NCBI GenBank assembly: GCA_017644325.1
Contig: JAEPLS010000003.1
Coordinates: 1 to 64,000 of the forward strand
Reading direction: 5' to 3'
DNA from: Prochlorococcus marinus CUG1438
GTDB taxonomy: Bacteria; Cyanobacteriota; Cyanobacteriia; PCC-6307; Cyanobiaceae
DNA: 64,000 bases
Shown here in pieces: positions 36,934 through 46,682 of the stretch. Position numbers and translations under genes: made by a program. Numbering within the stretch: position 1 is the first letter of the stretch; every line of letters begins with the position of its first letter. The notes below the pieces were generated by a model, which was not told the origin of the DNA, did not search any database, and worked only from the letters and a program-made list of their open reading frames with translations.

Positions 36934-37731
36934 ATGCAGAATCAAGAAAATTGCTACGAAAATGTTTGGATCCTATCAGGAACTTCTGATGGACCTTCAA
37001 TAGCTAAAAGGCTTATTGAACAAAACTATTCAGTTTTTGTAAGCGTTTTAACTTATAGGGCAGGTCAATCCTATATTAGAAATCCAAAGTTACATATCAT
37101 TACAGGTAAATTAAAAAATATTAATGAGATAATTAATTTCATAAAAAAAAATAAAATCAAATGTGTTGTAGATGTTACGCATCCATTTGCAACGATAATT
37201 TCTAAGAACCTAAATGCTGCATGTAAAGAAATCAATACTCCCCTTCTCTCATTTGAGAGACAATCTCAAATTAAATTTTCTAATAATTTCAATTATATTG
37301 AAGATCTAAAGGGCATAAATAAAGGTAATTTAGAAAATAAGAATATTCTTCTCGCGATAGGTTCCAGATTTCTCAATGATACTGCAAAATATTATATGGG
37401 TTGTAAGGCAAATGTATTTACAAGAGTTCTTCCGACACCTGAAAGCATAACCAAAGCTTTTGGATCATGTATAAAAAATTCAAATATAGCGATACTTGAA
37501 CCAAGTAAAAATGACGAGGTTATTTTAGAGAAAAATCTTTGTGATTTTTGGGGAATAGATTATGTAATATGCAGAGAATCTGGAAGTTATTCCCAGAAAA
37601 ACTGGGAAAGTATTATTTGTGGGAGTAGGATGGATTTATTTTTGGTTAGAAGGCCAAAATTAAAAAATGACTATTCTTACTCTTTCTCTCAATACGAGAA
37701 TTTGATAGACCACATAATTGGGAAATACTGA
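36934..37731 (+). CDS. cobK: Precorrin-6A reductase
   Basis: CobK/CbiJ reduces the macrocycle of precorrin-6A during cobalamin-type corrin synthesis, using NAD(P)H. The 265-residue product begins VWILSGTSDGPSIAKRLIEQN, the family's nucleotide-binding start, and has VVDVTHPFATIISKNLNAACKEINTPLLSFER, the signature block. Marine picocyanobacteria make pseudocobalamin, so a full corrin pathway is expected. cobO elsewhere in this window belongs to the same pathway. cutA follows 13 bases later. Confidence 0.92.
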   Translation: MQNQENCYENVWILSGTSDGPSIAKRLIEQNYSVFVSVLTYRAGQSYIRNPKLHIITGKLKNINEIINFIKKNKIKCVVDVTHPFATIISKNLNAACKEINTPLLSFERQSQIKFSNNFNYIEDLKGINKGNLENKNILLAIGSRFLNDTAKYYMGCKANVFTRVLPTPESITKAFGSCIKNSNIAILEPSKNDEVILEKNLCDFWGIDYVICRESGSYSQKNWESIICGSRMDLFLVRRPKLKNDYSYSFSQYENLIDHIIGKY

Positions 37732-37744
37732 TGTTTAATTTATT

Positions 37745-38050
37745 ATGGAAGTATTAATTTTAATCACAACTGAGTCAAGTAAAACAAATGCTTTGCGTCT
37801 TTCTAAATTACTACTACAAAATAAACTTGCAGCTTGTGTATCTATAAAGCAAATTTTCTCAATTTACGAGTGGAATGATGATATTGAAGAGACTAATGAG
37901 TTTGAAATTACAGTCAAAAGCAAACCGGAATTTAAAGATGATTTAATTGATTTCATATATAAAATATCTACCTATGATATTCCTCAAATTATTTATAAGA
38001 AATACCATGCTGAGATGAAATATTATGAGTGGTTAAAAAAGACTATTTGA
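37745..38050 (+). CDS. cutA: CutA1 divalent-ion tolerance protein
   Basis: A 101-residue protein of the CutA family of trimeric small proteins related in fold to PII. Family segments are LITTESSKTNALRLSKLLLQNKLAACVSI, SIYEWNDDIEE, FEITVKSK and STYDIPQIIYKKY, which is the TYDVPEI-like core. Its link to copper tolerance in E. coli is weak, and the role in cyanobacteria is unclear. It converges on the kinase gene with 5 bases between. Confidence 0.95.
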   Translation: MEVLILITTESSKTNALRLSKLLLQNKLAACVSIKQIFSIYEWNDDIEETNEFEITVKSKPEFKDDLIDFIYKISTYDIPQIIYKKYHAEMKYYEWLKKTI

Positions 38051-38055
38051 AAAAA

Positions 38056-39060
38056 CTAATTTATTATCTCTTTAAGATCAAAATTGGATCTAGACCCAAG
38101 TTGTGTAATTATTTGACCTGCACAAATTGAACCAATCTCTCCACATTTTTTAAGGGAGTAATTATTAATTAATCCATGAATAAATCCTCCGGCATAAATA
38201 TCCCCAGCTCCTGTCGTATCAATTACTTCCCCTCTCGTCTTAGACTTAATTACCTTGACATCTTTTTTGTTGACTATAATAGAACCATTTGCACCAAGAG
38301 TAACTATGACTAATTCACATAAGGAAGAAAGTTCATTTTTGCAATGTGCAAATTTTTCCTTTTGAAATAAACTTAAAACTTCAGATTCATTACAAAAAAC
38401 TATATCAACATAGTTATCAATTAGTTCCAAGAAACTCTCTCGATGTCTATCTACACAAAATGAATCAGACAATGAAAGAATTATTTTTGTATTAGCTTTT
38501 TTTGCAGTTTGAGCAGCTTTAAGAAAAGCATTTTTAGCTAATTCGCTGTCCCATAAATAACCTTCTAAATACAAGTATTTACTTTCTTTAATTAAACTGA
38601 AATCAATATCTTTTGGTTCAAATTCAATAGATGCTCCCAGGTAGGTGCACATTGTTCTTTGAGCATCAGGTGTAATCAAAATAATTGAATGAGCAGTTGA
38701 AGCGCCTTGATAAGTTGGCGGAGTATTGAATATAGTTTTACTTTTTTTTATATCAGAAGAAAAGAACTTACCAAATTGATCATTTTTCACCCTCCCAATA
38801 AATTGGACATGATTTCCTAATTCTGCTAAACACACAACGGTATTTGCCGAGGATCCACCAGATATTTGCTTGATCACTCTGCAATTATTTAATAATGTTT
38901 TGGATTCATCAGAATTAATAAGATTCATTGAGCCTTTCTCTAGGTTATTTATTTCGAGAAACTCATCTTCTACATTGACAATAATATCTACTATTGCGTT
39001 GCCCAGACCTATGAGGTCAATTTTTTTATCTTTCTGGAAATGTCTAAAGGATTCCCTCAT
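38056..39060 (-). CDS. PfkB family sugar/nucleoside kinase (possible adenosine kinase)
   Basis: A 334-residue ribokinase-fold protein with GLGNAIVDIIV near the N-terminus, GGSSANTVVCLAELG, and the catalytic DTTGAGDIYAGGFIHGL near the C-terminus (Asp is the base, GAGD the anion hole). The sequence is most like the adenosine-kinase-like branch used for annotation in picocyanobacteria. Its place right behind purA (14 bases apart, same strand) fits a purine role, but substrate is not shown by sequence. Confidence 0.83.
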   Translation of the reverse strand: MRESFRHFQKDKKIDLIGLGNAIVDIIVNVEDEFLEINNLEKGSMNLINSDESKTLLNNCRVIKQISGGSSANTVVCLAELGNHVQFIGRVKNDQFGKFFSSDIKKSKTIFNTPPTYQGASTAHSIILITPDAQRTMCTYLGASIEFEPKDIDFSLIKESKYLYLEGYLWDSELAKNAFLKAAQTAKKANTKIILSLSDSFCVDRHRESFLELIDNYVDIVFCNESEVLSLFQKEKFAHCKNELSSLCELVIVTLGANGSIIVNKKDVKVIKSKTRGEVIDTTGAGDIYAGGFIHGLINNYSLKKCGEIGSICAGQIITQLGSRSNFDLKEIIN

Positions 39061-39074
39061 TAAGTATTAAGAAA

Positions 39075-40466
<1,392 letters not shown>

Positions 40467-40904
40467 TCAACTTTCTCTGAGAGCCATTTTTTCAGCAAGA
40501 GAAAATTCTTTAGTTAAACGCTCCTTAAGTTTATCTGGTAAAGGTCTACTTGAAAAGTTTTTGTAATGACCAGCCATAGCATTTAATGCTGTTTGCATGG
40601 TGGTAAATGATTGAGTTTTGTTAACCATCCCCCTATTTCTGTATCTAGAAATATAGTCAGTTATAAGGATTAGAGCTTCGCTTCTTATTTCGTCTTTATC
40701 TGGAGAATCTTTTGGAGTATCAACAGCTATTTGTAATGATTTAACAACTGAAATTGTATCTTTTGTGTAGTCACCTGTCATTGAGGTTTTTGCGGCAAAC
40801 GAAGGGGAATTAAAAAATGCAAAAACAATAATCAAGGAAAGGACAAAAGATATAGCTTTGGTTAGATTCTTAAAAATTAATTCAGATCTCCATTTCAGTA
40901 ACAT
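40467..40904 (-). CDS. psb27: Photosystem II assembly protein Psb27
   Basis: Psb27 is a lumenal four-helix protein that holds CP43 and PSII intermediates before the manganese cluster is built. The product (145 residues) has a hydrophobic signal around residues 15-36, then YTKDTISVVKSLQIAVDTPKDSPDKD, ISRYRNRG and FTTMQTALNAMAGHYKNFSSRPLP, which match Psb27. Freshwater cyanobacterial Psb27 is usually a lipoprotein with a Cys after the signal; here the signal ends SPSFAAKTSMTG with no cysteine, so it should be cleaved as a soluble lumenal protein. Confidence 0.9.
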   Translation of the reverse strand: MLLKWRSELIFKNLTKAISFVLSLIIVFAFFNSPSFAAKTSMTGDYTKDTISVVKSLQIAVDTPKDSPDKDEIRSEALILITDYISRYRNRGMVNKTQSFTTMQTALNAMAGHYKNFSSRPLPDKLKERLTKEFSLAEKMALRES

Positions 40905-40928
40905 GACTTAGCTCCTAAAAATTTAGCC

Positions 40929-42731
40929 TTAAGTTTTTTTATTGTACATTATTTGTGATTCCGAAATAAATGTTTCCAATAATTCGTCGGCACTAATTTT
41001 AGATTTAGTATCATTTACCCTGCATAAAAGTTCTATCTCTCTATTAATAGAATCTCTCCCAACAATTATCTGAAAAGGTATACCAATTAATTCTGCATCT
41101 TTAAATTTCACACCCGCTCTTTCATCTCTATCATCTAGAAGGACTTCAATTTTATTAATTTTCAAATTGTTATATATTTCCTCCGTAAGATCTTTTTGAA
41201 TCGGATCTTTTAGGTTTGTTGGGATTATAATAACTTCAAAAGGTGCAATCTGTATTGGCCAACATATTCCCTTTTGATCATGATTTTGTTCGATAGCAGC
41301 TTGGACTATTCTTGTTACTCCAATTCCATAACAACCCATCCATAAATTTTTTAATTGGCCATCTTTATCGGAGAACTTAGCGTTTAATTTTTCACTATAT
41401 TTTTGACCTAGTTGGAAAATATGACCAATTTCAATACCTTTTTTTTCTTTTAATTCCTCATCATCATTAATTTTTATCATATCTCCTTTCTTAGCATTTC
41501 TGATATCTTCAATTAGGAAATCTTTTGAAGCAAAGTTAAATTCCTGAAAAACTTTGTGAAAATTAACTTTATTTCCACCACTTATAAACTTTGAGAGACT
41601 TTTAGCAGAATGATCAATAACTTTGGTCCATGTTTTTTCCCAATTAGAACTAGTTTTAATAGTTTTATTATCCAAATCTGGTCCTATAAAGCCTAAAGGA
41701 AAATCAACAAGGTTTTTTTCGATAATTTTTTTGTCTTCAATTTTTCTAAGATTAAGAAGGTTTGATTTATAAAGTTTATTTATTAAGTTAAAAAGCTTTA
41801 CTTCATTAATATGTTGATCGCCCCTTATACATGCAAGAATTGGAACCTCTGTTTTATTTTCGAAAATCGCAAGGAATACTACGACTTTGATAATTTGACT
41901 AGGGTCCAAATTATTTTTTTTACAAAGTTCAATGATTGTTTTTTGTTGAGGTGTTTCTAGCCAGCCTGAAAGATCAGGCCTTATTGGAATTGGTTGTGAG
42001 GGTAAAGAAACAGCTTTCTCAATATTAGCAGCATAAGAACCACTTTTAGTAAACAAAATGGTATCTTCTCCAGCATCTGCGGTTACCATAAATTCTTTTG
42101 ATGAGGCACCCCCGATAGCTCCACTATCTGCTTCAACCCCAACGGTTTGTAGTCCACAAGATTTAAAAATATTTTCATAAGCATTGCCCATCCTTTCATA
42201 AAATGAAGCTAAATCCTCTTTTGAAGAGTGGAAAGAATAGCCATCTTTCATAATAAATTCTCTACTTCTCATTAATCCAAACCTTGGTCTTATTTCATCT
42301 CTAAATTTTGTCTGAATTTGATAAAAACATTGTGGTAATTGCTTATATGAGTTAATGATTTCTGATGCAATACTCGTAATCACTTCTTCGTGAGTTGGTG
42401 CTAAACCAAATTCTTTACCTTGTCTATCTTTCAGATTAAACATTATTCCTTCTCCGGCAGTGTATCCTTCCCATCTTTCACTTTTTTTCCATAATTCTGC
42501 TGGATGAAGTTGGGGTAAAAGTAGTTTAGTGCAACCGTTACTATTAAGTTCCTTTTCAATAATGGCGGATATTTTTTCAATAACTCTAAGCATTATTGGC
42601 ATATATGCATAAATACCGCTGTTAACTCTACGAATGTAACCAGCTTTTAAAAGTAATTGATGTGAAATAATTTCAGCTTCAGAAGGTGTGTCACGAAGTG
42701 TCCCCAGAGGAAATGAGGTGGTTACGCGCAT
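40929..42731 (-). CDS. proS: Prolyl-tRNA synthetase
   Basis: ProS charges tRNA-Pro. The product is a class II synthetase of the bacterial long type, with motif 1 around RRVNSGIYAYMPIMLRV, motif 2 FRDEIRPRFGLMRSREFIMKDGYSFH, an inserted editing-type domain in the middle, motif 3 CYGIGVTRIVQAAIEQN, and an anticodon-binding C-terminus. The frame opens four codons earlier (42743), but MRVTTSFPLGTLRDTP is the family start, so 42731 is preferred (600 residues). It lies upstream of psb27, 24 bases away. Confidence 0.97.
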   Translation of the reverse strand: MRVTTSFPLGTLRDTPSEAEIISHQLLLKAGYIRRVNSGIYAYMPIMLRVIEKISAIIEKELNSNGCTKLLLPQLHPAELWKKSERWEGYTAGEGIMFNLKDRQGKEFGLAPTHEEVITSIASEIINSYKQLPQCFYQIQTKFRDEIRPRFGLMRSREFIMKDGYSFHSSKEDLASFYERMGNAYENIFKSCGLQTVGVEADSGAIGGASSKEFMVTADAGEDTILFTKSGSYAANIEKAVSLPSQPIPIRPDLSGWLETPQQKTIIELCKKNNLDPSQIIKVVVFLAIFENKTEVPILACIRGDQHINEVKLFNLINKLYKSNLLNLRKIEDKKIIEKNLVDFPLGFIGPDLDNKTIKTSSNWEKTWTKVIDHSAKSLSKFISGGNKVNFHKVFQEFNFASKDFLIEDIRNAKKGDMIKINDDEELKEKKGIEIGHIFQLGQKYSEKLNAKFSDKDGQLKNLWMGCYGIGVTRIVQAAIEQNHDQKGICWPIQIAPFEVIIIPTNLKDPIQKDLTEEIYNNLKINKIEVLLDDRDERAGVKFKDAELIGIPFQIIVGRDSINREIELLCRVNDTKSKISADELLETFISESQIMYNKKT

Positions 42732-42904
42732 ACAAAAATACATTAATATTCGATAATTTTATCAATTAAGTTGAAAAAAAAATTAAAAGTGTCTTGAGTC
42801 CCTCAACGCAACTAGTCTGAATATATTCTTTCTGCTAGTTTCTTCAGTAATGAAGGTCAAACTTTTTACAAAGTTAATTATTCCTAAAACATTTTCTTAA
42901 AATT

Positions 42905-43255
42905 ATGGAAAATATAGATTCCAATATTTCTAGCGAAGAGGAATTAGTAGGTATTGATGAAGTTCAAAAATTCCTAAACCGATCAAGGGCTTCAGTTTAT
43001 AGGTACACAAATACAGATTTAAGAAATCTTAATCCAAATTTTAATCCAAGAAAATTAAATCCCGAGTTTAGGACTGATCAAAAAGATCCCCTAAAATTCC
43101 ATCCTAATGAAGTAGCAAGATTTGCTAAAGATATCTTAAGAATCAAGGAGGTTACTGTAGAGGTATTTAATACACCTTCTTCAGCTGCTCAAAACATAAT
43201 GGTACAAATATTAGATGAATTAAAATTAATTAGATCTTTGCTAGAAAAAGAATAA
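42905..43255 (+). CDS. Small helix-turn-helix-like protein, unknown function
   Basis: A 116-residue acidic protein. Residues 13-50 (LVGIDEVQKFLNRSRASVYRYTN) have the spacing of a MerR/excisionase-type helix-turn-helix: GIDEVQKFLNRSRASVYRY is close to LTVEEAAKLLGVSRSTVYR. The middle is Asn/Pro-rich (NLNPNFNPRKLNPEF) and the end is a helix. It may be a DNA-binding regulator, but no family is certain. It stands alone, with 150-base and 96-base spacers. Confidence 0.62.
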   Translation: MENIDSNISSEEELVGIDEVQKFLNRSRASVYRYTNTDLRNLNPNFNPRKLNPEFRTDQKDPLKFHPNEVARFAKDILRIKEVTVEVFNTPSSAAQNIMVQILDELKLIRSLLEKE

Positions 43256-43351
43256 TTTGAAAGTTACTAAAGAATGTTTTGATTTATTGACATTAAGTAT
43301 GTAGGATAATGATGTTCAATTATCTCCTTAACATTTACCAATTAAGACTTC

Positions 43352-43606
43352 TTGAGTTATACGAAATCAAAACACTTTACAAAAAGCCAATTAAGTGAAG
43401 AGTCTTCCCTCGGTTCTTCTTTAAGTGATTTTGAAAGAGATGATGATGACCCCTTAAGTATTAGGAGTTTATCAATAACATCTCTAGGTATTATTTTTGC
43501 CTTTATGACATTTTTATTGCCTTCAATCAGCATTTTTATTGGAAGGCCTTTCTCTCAAGACAACGAGATAATTTCTAATCAAGACTTTAAAAAAGATGGA
43601 TCTTAG
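43352..43606 (+). CDS. Small membrane protein of unknown function
   Basis: An 84-residue product from a TTG start at 43352. The N-terminal half is Ser/Asp-rich and acidic (SLSDFERDDDDPLSIRSL); one membrane helix follows (SITSLGIIFAFMTFLLPSISIFIG) with a short tail. It resembles short cyanobacterial proteins with a cytoplasmic acidic head and a single anchor. Its end overlaps the start of the second pyrophosphatase by 11 bases, so the two are probably translationally coupled. Confidence 0.6.
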   Translation: MSYTKSKHFTKSQLSEESSLGSSLSDFERDDDDPLSIRSLSITSLGIIFAFMTFLLPSISIFIGRPFSQDNEIISNQDFKKDGS

Positions 43607-44147
43607 TTCGATACCTCCATCTCCAATGAATGGGATAGTAAATATAGTTGTAGAGATTCCTGCTGGCAGCAGGAATAAATATGAATATTGTTCTGAAGCA
43701 GGGATAATGGCATTAGATAGAGTATTACATTCTTCAGTGAGATATCCCTTTGATTACGGTTTTATTCCCAATACACTTGCTGATGATGGCGCTCCTCTTG
43801 ATGCAATGGTGATAATGGATGAGCCAACTTTTGCTGGCTGTTTAATAAAAGCTAGACCTATTGGGGTTTTGGATATGCATGATTGTGGAGCATATGACGG
43901 GAAGCTTTTATGTGTGCCTATGGCTAATCCAAGGCAGGCCAATATAGTAAGTATTAATCAAATCGCTCCAAATCAGCTTGAGGATGTTGCTGAATTTTTT
44001 AGAACTAGTAAGGGACTAGATGGAAGAACAGTTCAAATTGATGGTTGGAGAGATTTTGATGTAGTTGAAAACTTACTGAAAAATTGTACATCCAAAAAAA
44101 AGAAAAACTTTAAAGTGCTTAGAAAATCAACCATCAGTAAAAGTTAA
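43596..44147 (+). CDS. Pyrophosphatase-like protein, family I, with two active-site substitutions
   Basis: A 183-residue protein that is plainly of the cyanobacterial family I pyrophosphatase type (MDLSSIP start, IPAGSRNKYE, ALDRVLHSS, RYPFDYGFIP). Compared by eye with E. coli PPase, E20, K28, E30, R42, Y50, Y54, D64, D69, D96, D101 and K103 are kept. But the metal-ligand position of DGDPxD is Ala66 (DGAPLD), and the substrate Tyr before K139 is Ser138 (RTSKG instead of HYK or SYK). Both changes should weaken or abolish hydrolysis. It overlaps the upstream gene by 11 bases and abuts the Spx-like gene. Confidence 0.88.
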   Translation: MDLSSIPPSPMNGIVNIVVEIPAGSRNKYEYCSEAGIMALDRVLHSSVRYPFDYGFIPNTLADDGAPLDAMVIMDEPTFAGCLIKARPIGVLDMHDCGAYDGKLLCVPMANPRQANIVSINQIAPNQLEDVAEFFRTSKGLDGRTVQIDGWRDFDVVENLLKNCTSKKKKNFKVLRKSTISKS

Positions 44148-44504
44148 TTGAATAAAATTATTTTTTATAGTTATTTAAAATGCTCTACTTGTCGAAAAGC
44201 GGCAAAGTGGCTTGATAGTAAATCTTTTGAATATCGATTAATGGATATTGTAAAAGAACCTCCATTATATAAGTACATAAATCTAGCTTTAGAACAATAT
44301 TCTTCAGATAAAAAAAGGATATTTAATACAAGAGGCAAAGCTTTTAAATCGATTGATGTAGATATTCACTCTTTATCAACGGAAGAAATTACTCAAATAC
44401 TTTTAAGCGATGGTAAATTAATAAAAAGGCCATTTTTGGTTTATGAAGAAAAAAAAGTAATATTGGGATTTAATGAAATTGAATATGCTAAGGAATTTAT
44501 GTAA
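44148..44504 (+). CDS. Spx/ArsC-like thioredoxin-fold protein
   Basis: A 118-residue protein from a TTG start that abuts the preceding stop codon (44145-44147). It has the ArsC/Spx fold start YSYLKCSTCRKAAKWLDSKSFEY with a CSTC motif, the segment FNTRGKAFK, and the C-terminal IKRPFLVYEEKKVILGFNE, where the family Arg-Pro pair follows the cis-proline style KRP. Such proteins are either glutaredoxin- or thioredoxin-linked arsenate reductases or Spx-type transcription regulators; sequence does not tell which. It lies between the pyrophosphatase-like gene and lepB. Confidence 0.8.
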   Translation: MNKIIFYSYLKCSTCRKAAKWLDSKSFEYRLMDIVKEPPLYKYINLALEQYSSDKKRIFNTRGKAFKSIDVDIHSLSTEEITQILLSDGKLIKRPFLVYEEKKVILGFNEIEYAKEFM

Positions 44505-44533
44505 GGTTAAAAATTAAAGTCTTTAATAAATTT

Positions 44534-45190
44534 ATGCCTGCTTCTCTTAAAAGTTTTTTAAAAGAATGGGGTTTATTAATCCTATTAACTTTTTTTGTTT
44601 CCTCTTGTAGATCCTTTTTTGCAGAACCTCGTTACATTCCCTCAGGTTCAATGCTCCCAGAATTACAAATAAACGATAGGTTAATCATTGAAAAATTCTC
44701 ACTTAAGAACTCTCTACCAAAAAGAGGTGATATCGTCGTTTTTAAATCTCCATACTCATTTGATGAAAAACTAATTTCGTTGAGATCTAAGCCATTACCG
44801 AAAAAAAGATATTGTTTTTTTATGAGTTTCCCTCCGATGTCTTCTATTCCTGGTTTAAGGGATCGAGCTTGCGATGCTTATATCAAGAGAGTAGTGGCAC
44901 TTCCTGGGGAAATTGTTAGTGTAAATTCTAAAGGTGAAGTAATGATAAACAATAAATTAATTTCTGAACCTTATGTATCTTTTAAATGCTCCTTGACCTT
45001 CTTAAATGAATGTGGTGAATTTGAAAATATAAAAGTTCCCAAAGATCATTTTTTAGTTTTAGGAGATAATAGAGCAAATAGCTGGGACGGAAGATATTGG
45101 CCTGGTAATAAATTCCTTCACAAAAAGGAGATCATCGGAAGAGCTTATTTAAGATTTTGGCCTCTTAGTAATATTGGATTTTTCAATTAG
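44534..45190 (+). CDS. lepB: Signal peptidase I
   Basis: LepB cleaves signal peptides after export. The 218-residue product has an N-terminal membrane anchor (about residues 11-24), the serine nucleophile in RYIPSGSMLPE (Ser39), the general base lysine in YIKRVVALPGE (Lys117) and the closing LGDNRANSWDGRYWP. An insertion of about 40 residues lies between the boxes and contains several Cys and Pro. It begins 29 bases after the Spx-like gene. Confidence 0.96.
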   Translation: MPASLKSFLKEWGLLILLTFFVSSCRSFFAEPRYIPSGSMLPELQINDRLIIEKFSLKNSLPKRGDIVVFKSPYSFDEKLISLRSKPLPKKRYCFFMSFPPMSSIPGLRDRACDAYIKRVVALPGEIVSVNSKGEVMINNKLISEPYVSFKCSLTFLNECGEFENIKVPKDHFLVLGDNRANSWDGRYWPGNKFLHKKEIIGRAYLRFWPLSNIGFFN

Positions 45191-45239
45191 TAAAATTTAA
45201 TTAAGACTTAACGAAAATTACTTTTAGAGATCTGTTAAT

Positions 45240-46568
45240 TTAGAGTGCACCAGATGCCGTGGAATCAATAATTCCTCCAAGATGAGTTGTGATGTTAAGT
45301 GCACTAATCACAGGTGGTTTGGTGGGATCATTGAAGAGGTCTATTACAGTTATTCCACCATTACCTTGTTTTATCATCCAAATATTTGAATAATTAATCC
45401 CAAGGATATTACAAATCAGAGTTTTATTGACTGCATCATGAGCAACTAGGAGGGTTAGATCATTGTTTTTTTGAGATGAACAAATTTTGTCAAAAGCTGA
45501 TATGGACCTTTCTGAGACATCTTTGATGGATTCACCTTCCGGCATTATTACTTCTTCAGGTTTATCGTGCCAATTTTTTAGTAAATCAGACCACTTCTCT
45601 CTAATTTCAGATTCAAGTTTGCCTTCCCATAATCCGTGACTTATTTCTATAAGATCATCTATTTTTTGTATTTTTAAATCTTTGTTATTTTGAAGAATAA
45701 TTTGTGCTGTTTCGTAAGGTCTATTCATTGAACTTGAAAATGCCTTATTAAAAAAAATATTTCTCAAATATTCAAAAGTTTTTCTCGCTTGATCCCTACC
45801 ATTTTCGTTTAAAGGTATATCAATCTGTCCTTGGAATCTCCCTTCTTTATTCCAATTTGTCTCTCCATGCCTTATTAGAAATATTCTTGAATCTCCAATT
45901 TGACTAGGAATATTTGTATGCAGATGAGATGTTTGATTTAAGCATTCAATTTGGGTCTCAAAAGAGTTATCTTTTCTTGAAATATTAAGAATTGAAATAG
46001 AAGCATTTTCTAATCTTATTTTCCTAAAACCTTGCTTAGGCTTTCCAATTAAAGAAAGTATTAAACATCTAAGAATCGCATTATGTCCAACTACTAAAAT
46101 ATTTACATCATCTTTGTTTAAATAAATTTTTAAAATGTCTTTTATAAAATCAGTCGCTTGATCAAATAAATCTTGAATTGGTTTGTAAGTTTTATTATCA
46201 CTTCGTTCTAAAGTTAGATTTTCTGGATCATTTTTCCATATTTTGTATGTTCCTGGAAATTTCTGTTTTATTTCATCGATTTTTAACCCAGACCATCCAC
46301 TAAGGTCTACCTCTATCAAGTTCTTATCAAATGCAATACTTTGTTCTGTGTTGAAGTTTTTATTAATAGTTTTTGCAGTCTCTGCTGCTCTTACAAGAGG
46401 AGAAGAATAAATTTTATCAAAGTTTATTTTTGATAATGCTTTTCCAGCTTTGATAGCTTGTTCATATCCTTCATCTGTTAATAAAGAATCATCAGTTCTT
46501 CCTTGAATTAATCCTTTCGCATTAAAGCTGCTTAAACCATGCCTAACTAAAACTAATCTTATAGTCAT
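45240..46568 (-). CDS. Tandem phosphoglycerate mutase-like (histidine phosphatase) protein
   Basis: A 442-residue protein with two histidine-phosphatase domains in tandem. The first has LVRHGLSSFNAKG (residues 6-18), SSPLVRAAETA and VVGHNAILR; the second has LIRHGETNWNKEGRFQG, SSSMNRPYETAQI and LVAHDAV. Both keep the catalytic RHG histidine, the second Arg and the second His, so both may be active. Such doubled proteins are found in cyanobacteria; related ones act as phosphatases on phosphoglycerate or alpha-ribazole phosphate. It is convergent with lepB. Confidence 0.85.
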   Translation of the reverse strand: MTIRLVLVRHGLSSFNAKGLIQGRTDDSLLTDEGYEQAIKAGKALSKINFDKIYSSPLVRAAETAKTINKNFNTEQSIAFDKNLIEVDLSGWSGLKIDEIKQKFPGTYKIWKNDPENLTLERSDNKTYKPIQDLFDQATDFIKDILKIYLNKDDVNILVVGHNAILRCLILSLIGKPKQGFRKIRLENASISILNISRKDNSFETQIECLNQTSHLHTNIPSQIGDSRIFLIRHGETNWNKEGRFQGQIDIPLNENGRDQARKTFEYLRNIFFNKAFSSSMNRPYETAQIILQNNKDLKIQKIDDLIEISHGLWEGKLESEIREKWSDLLKNWHDKPEEVIMPEGESIKDVSERSISAFDKICSSQKNNDLTLLVAHDAVNKTLICNILGINYSNIWMIKQGNGGITVIDLFNDPTKPPVISALNITTHLGGIIDSTASGAL

Positions 46569-46682
46569 TATATTAATTTGAAAATGATGATAATTTAATC
46601 ATCTCATGGCGTGATAGAAATAGGTATATTTAAAAACAATTTCAAAAGTATTTAACTATAGTTCTAATCTTTAAAATAAATT

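Noticed and set aside
42820-42860. Inverted repeat AACTAG...CTAGTT in the proS-HTH spacer
   Set aside because: Six-base arms with a loop of about 20 bases in AT-rich DNA; expected by chance.
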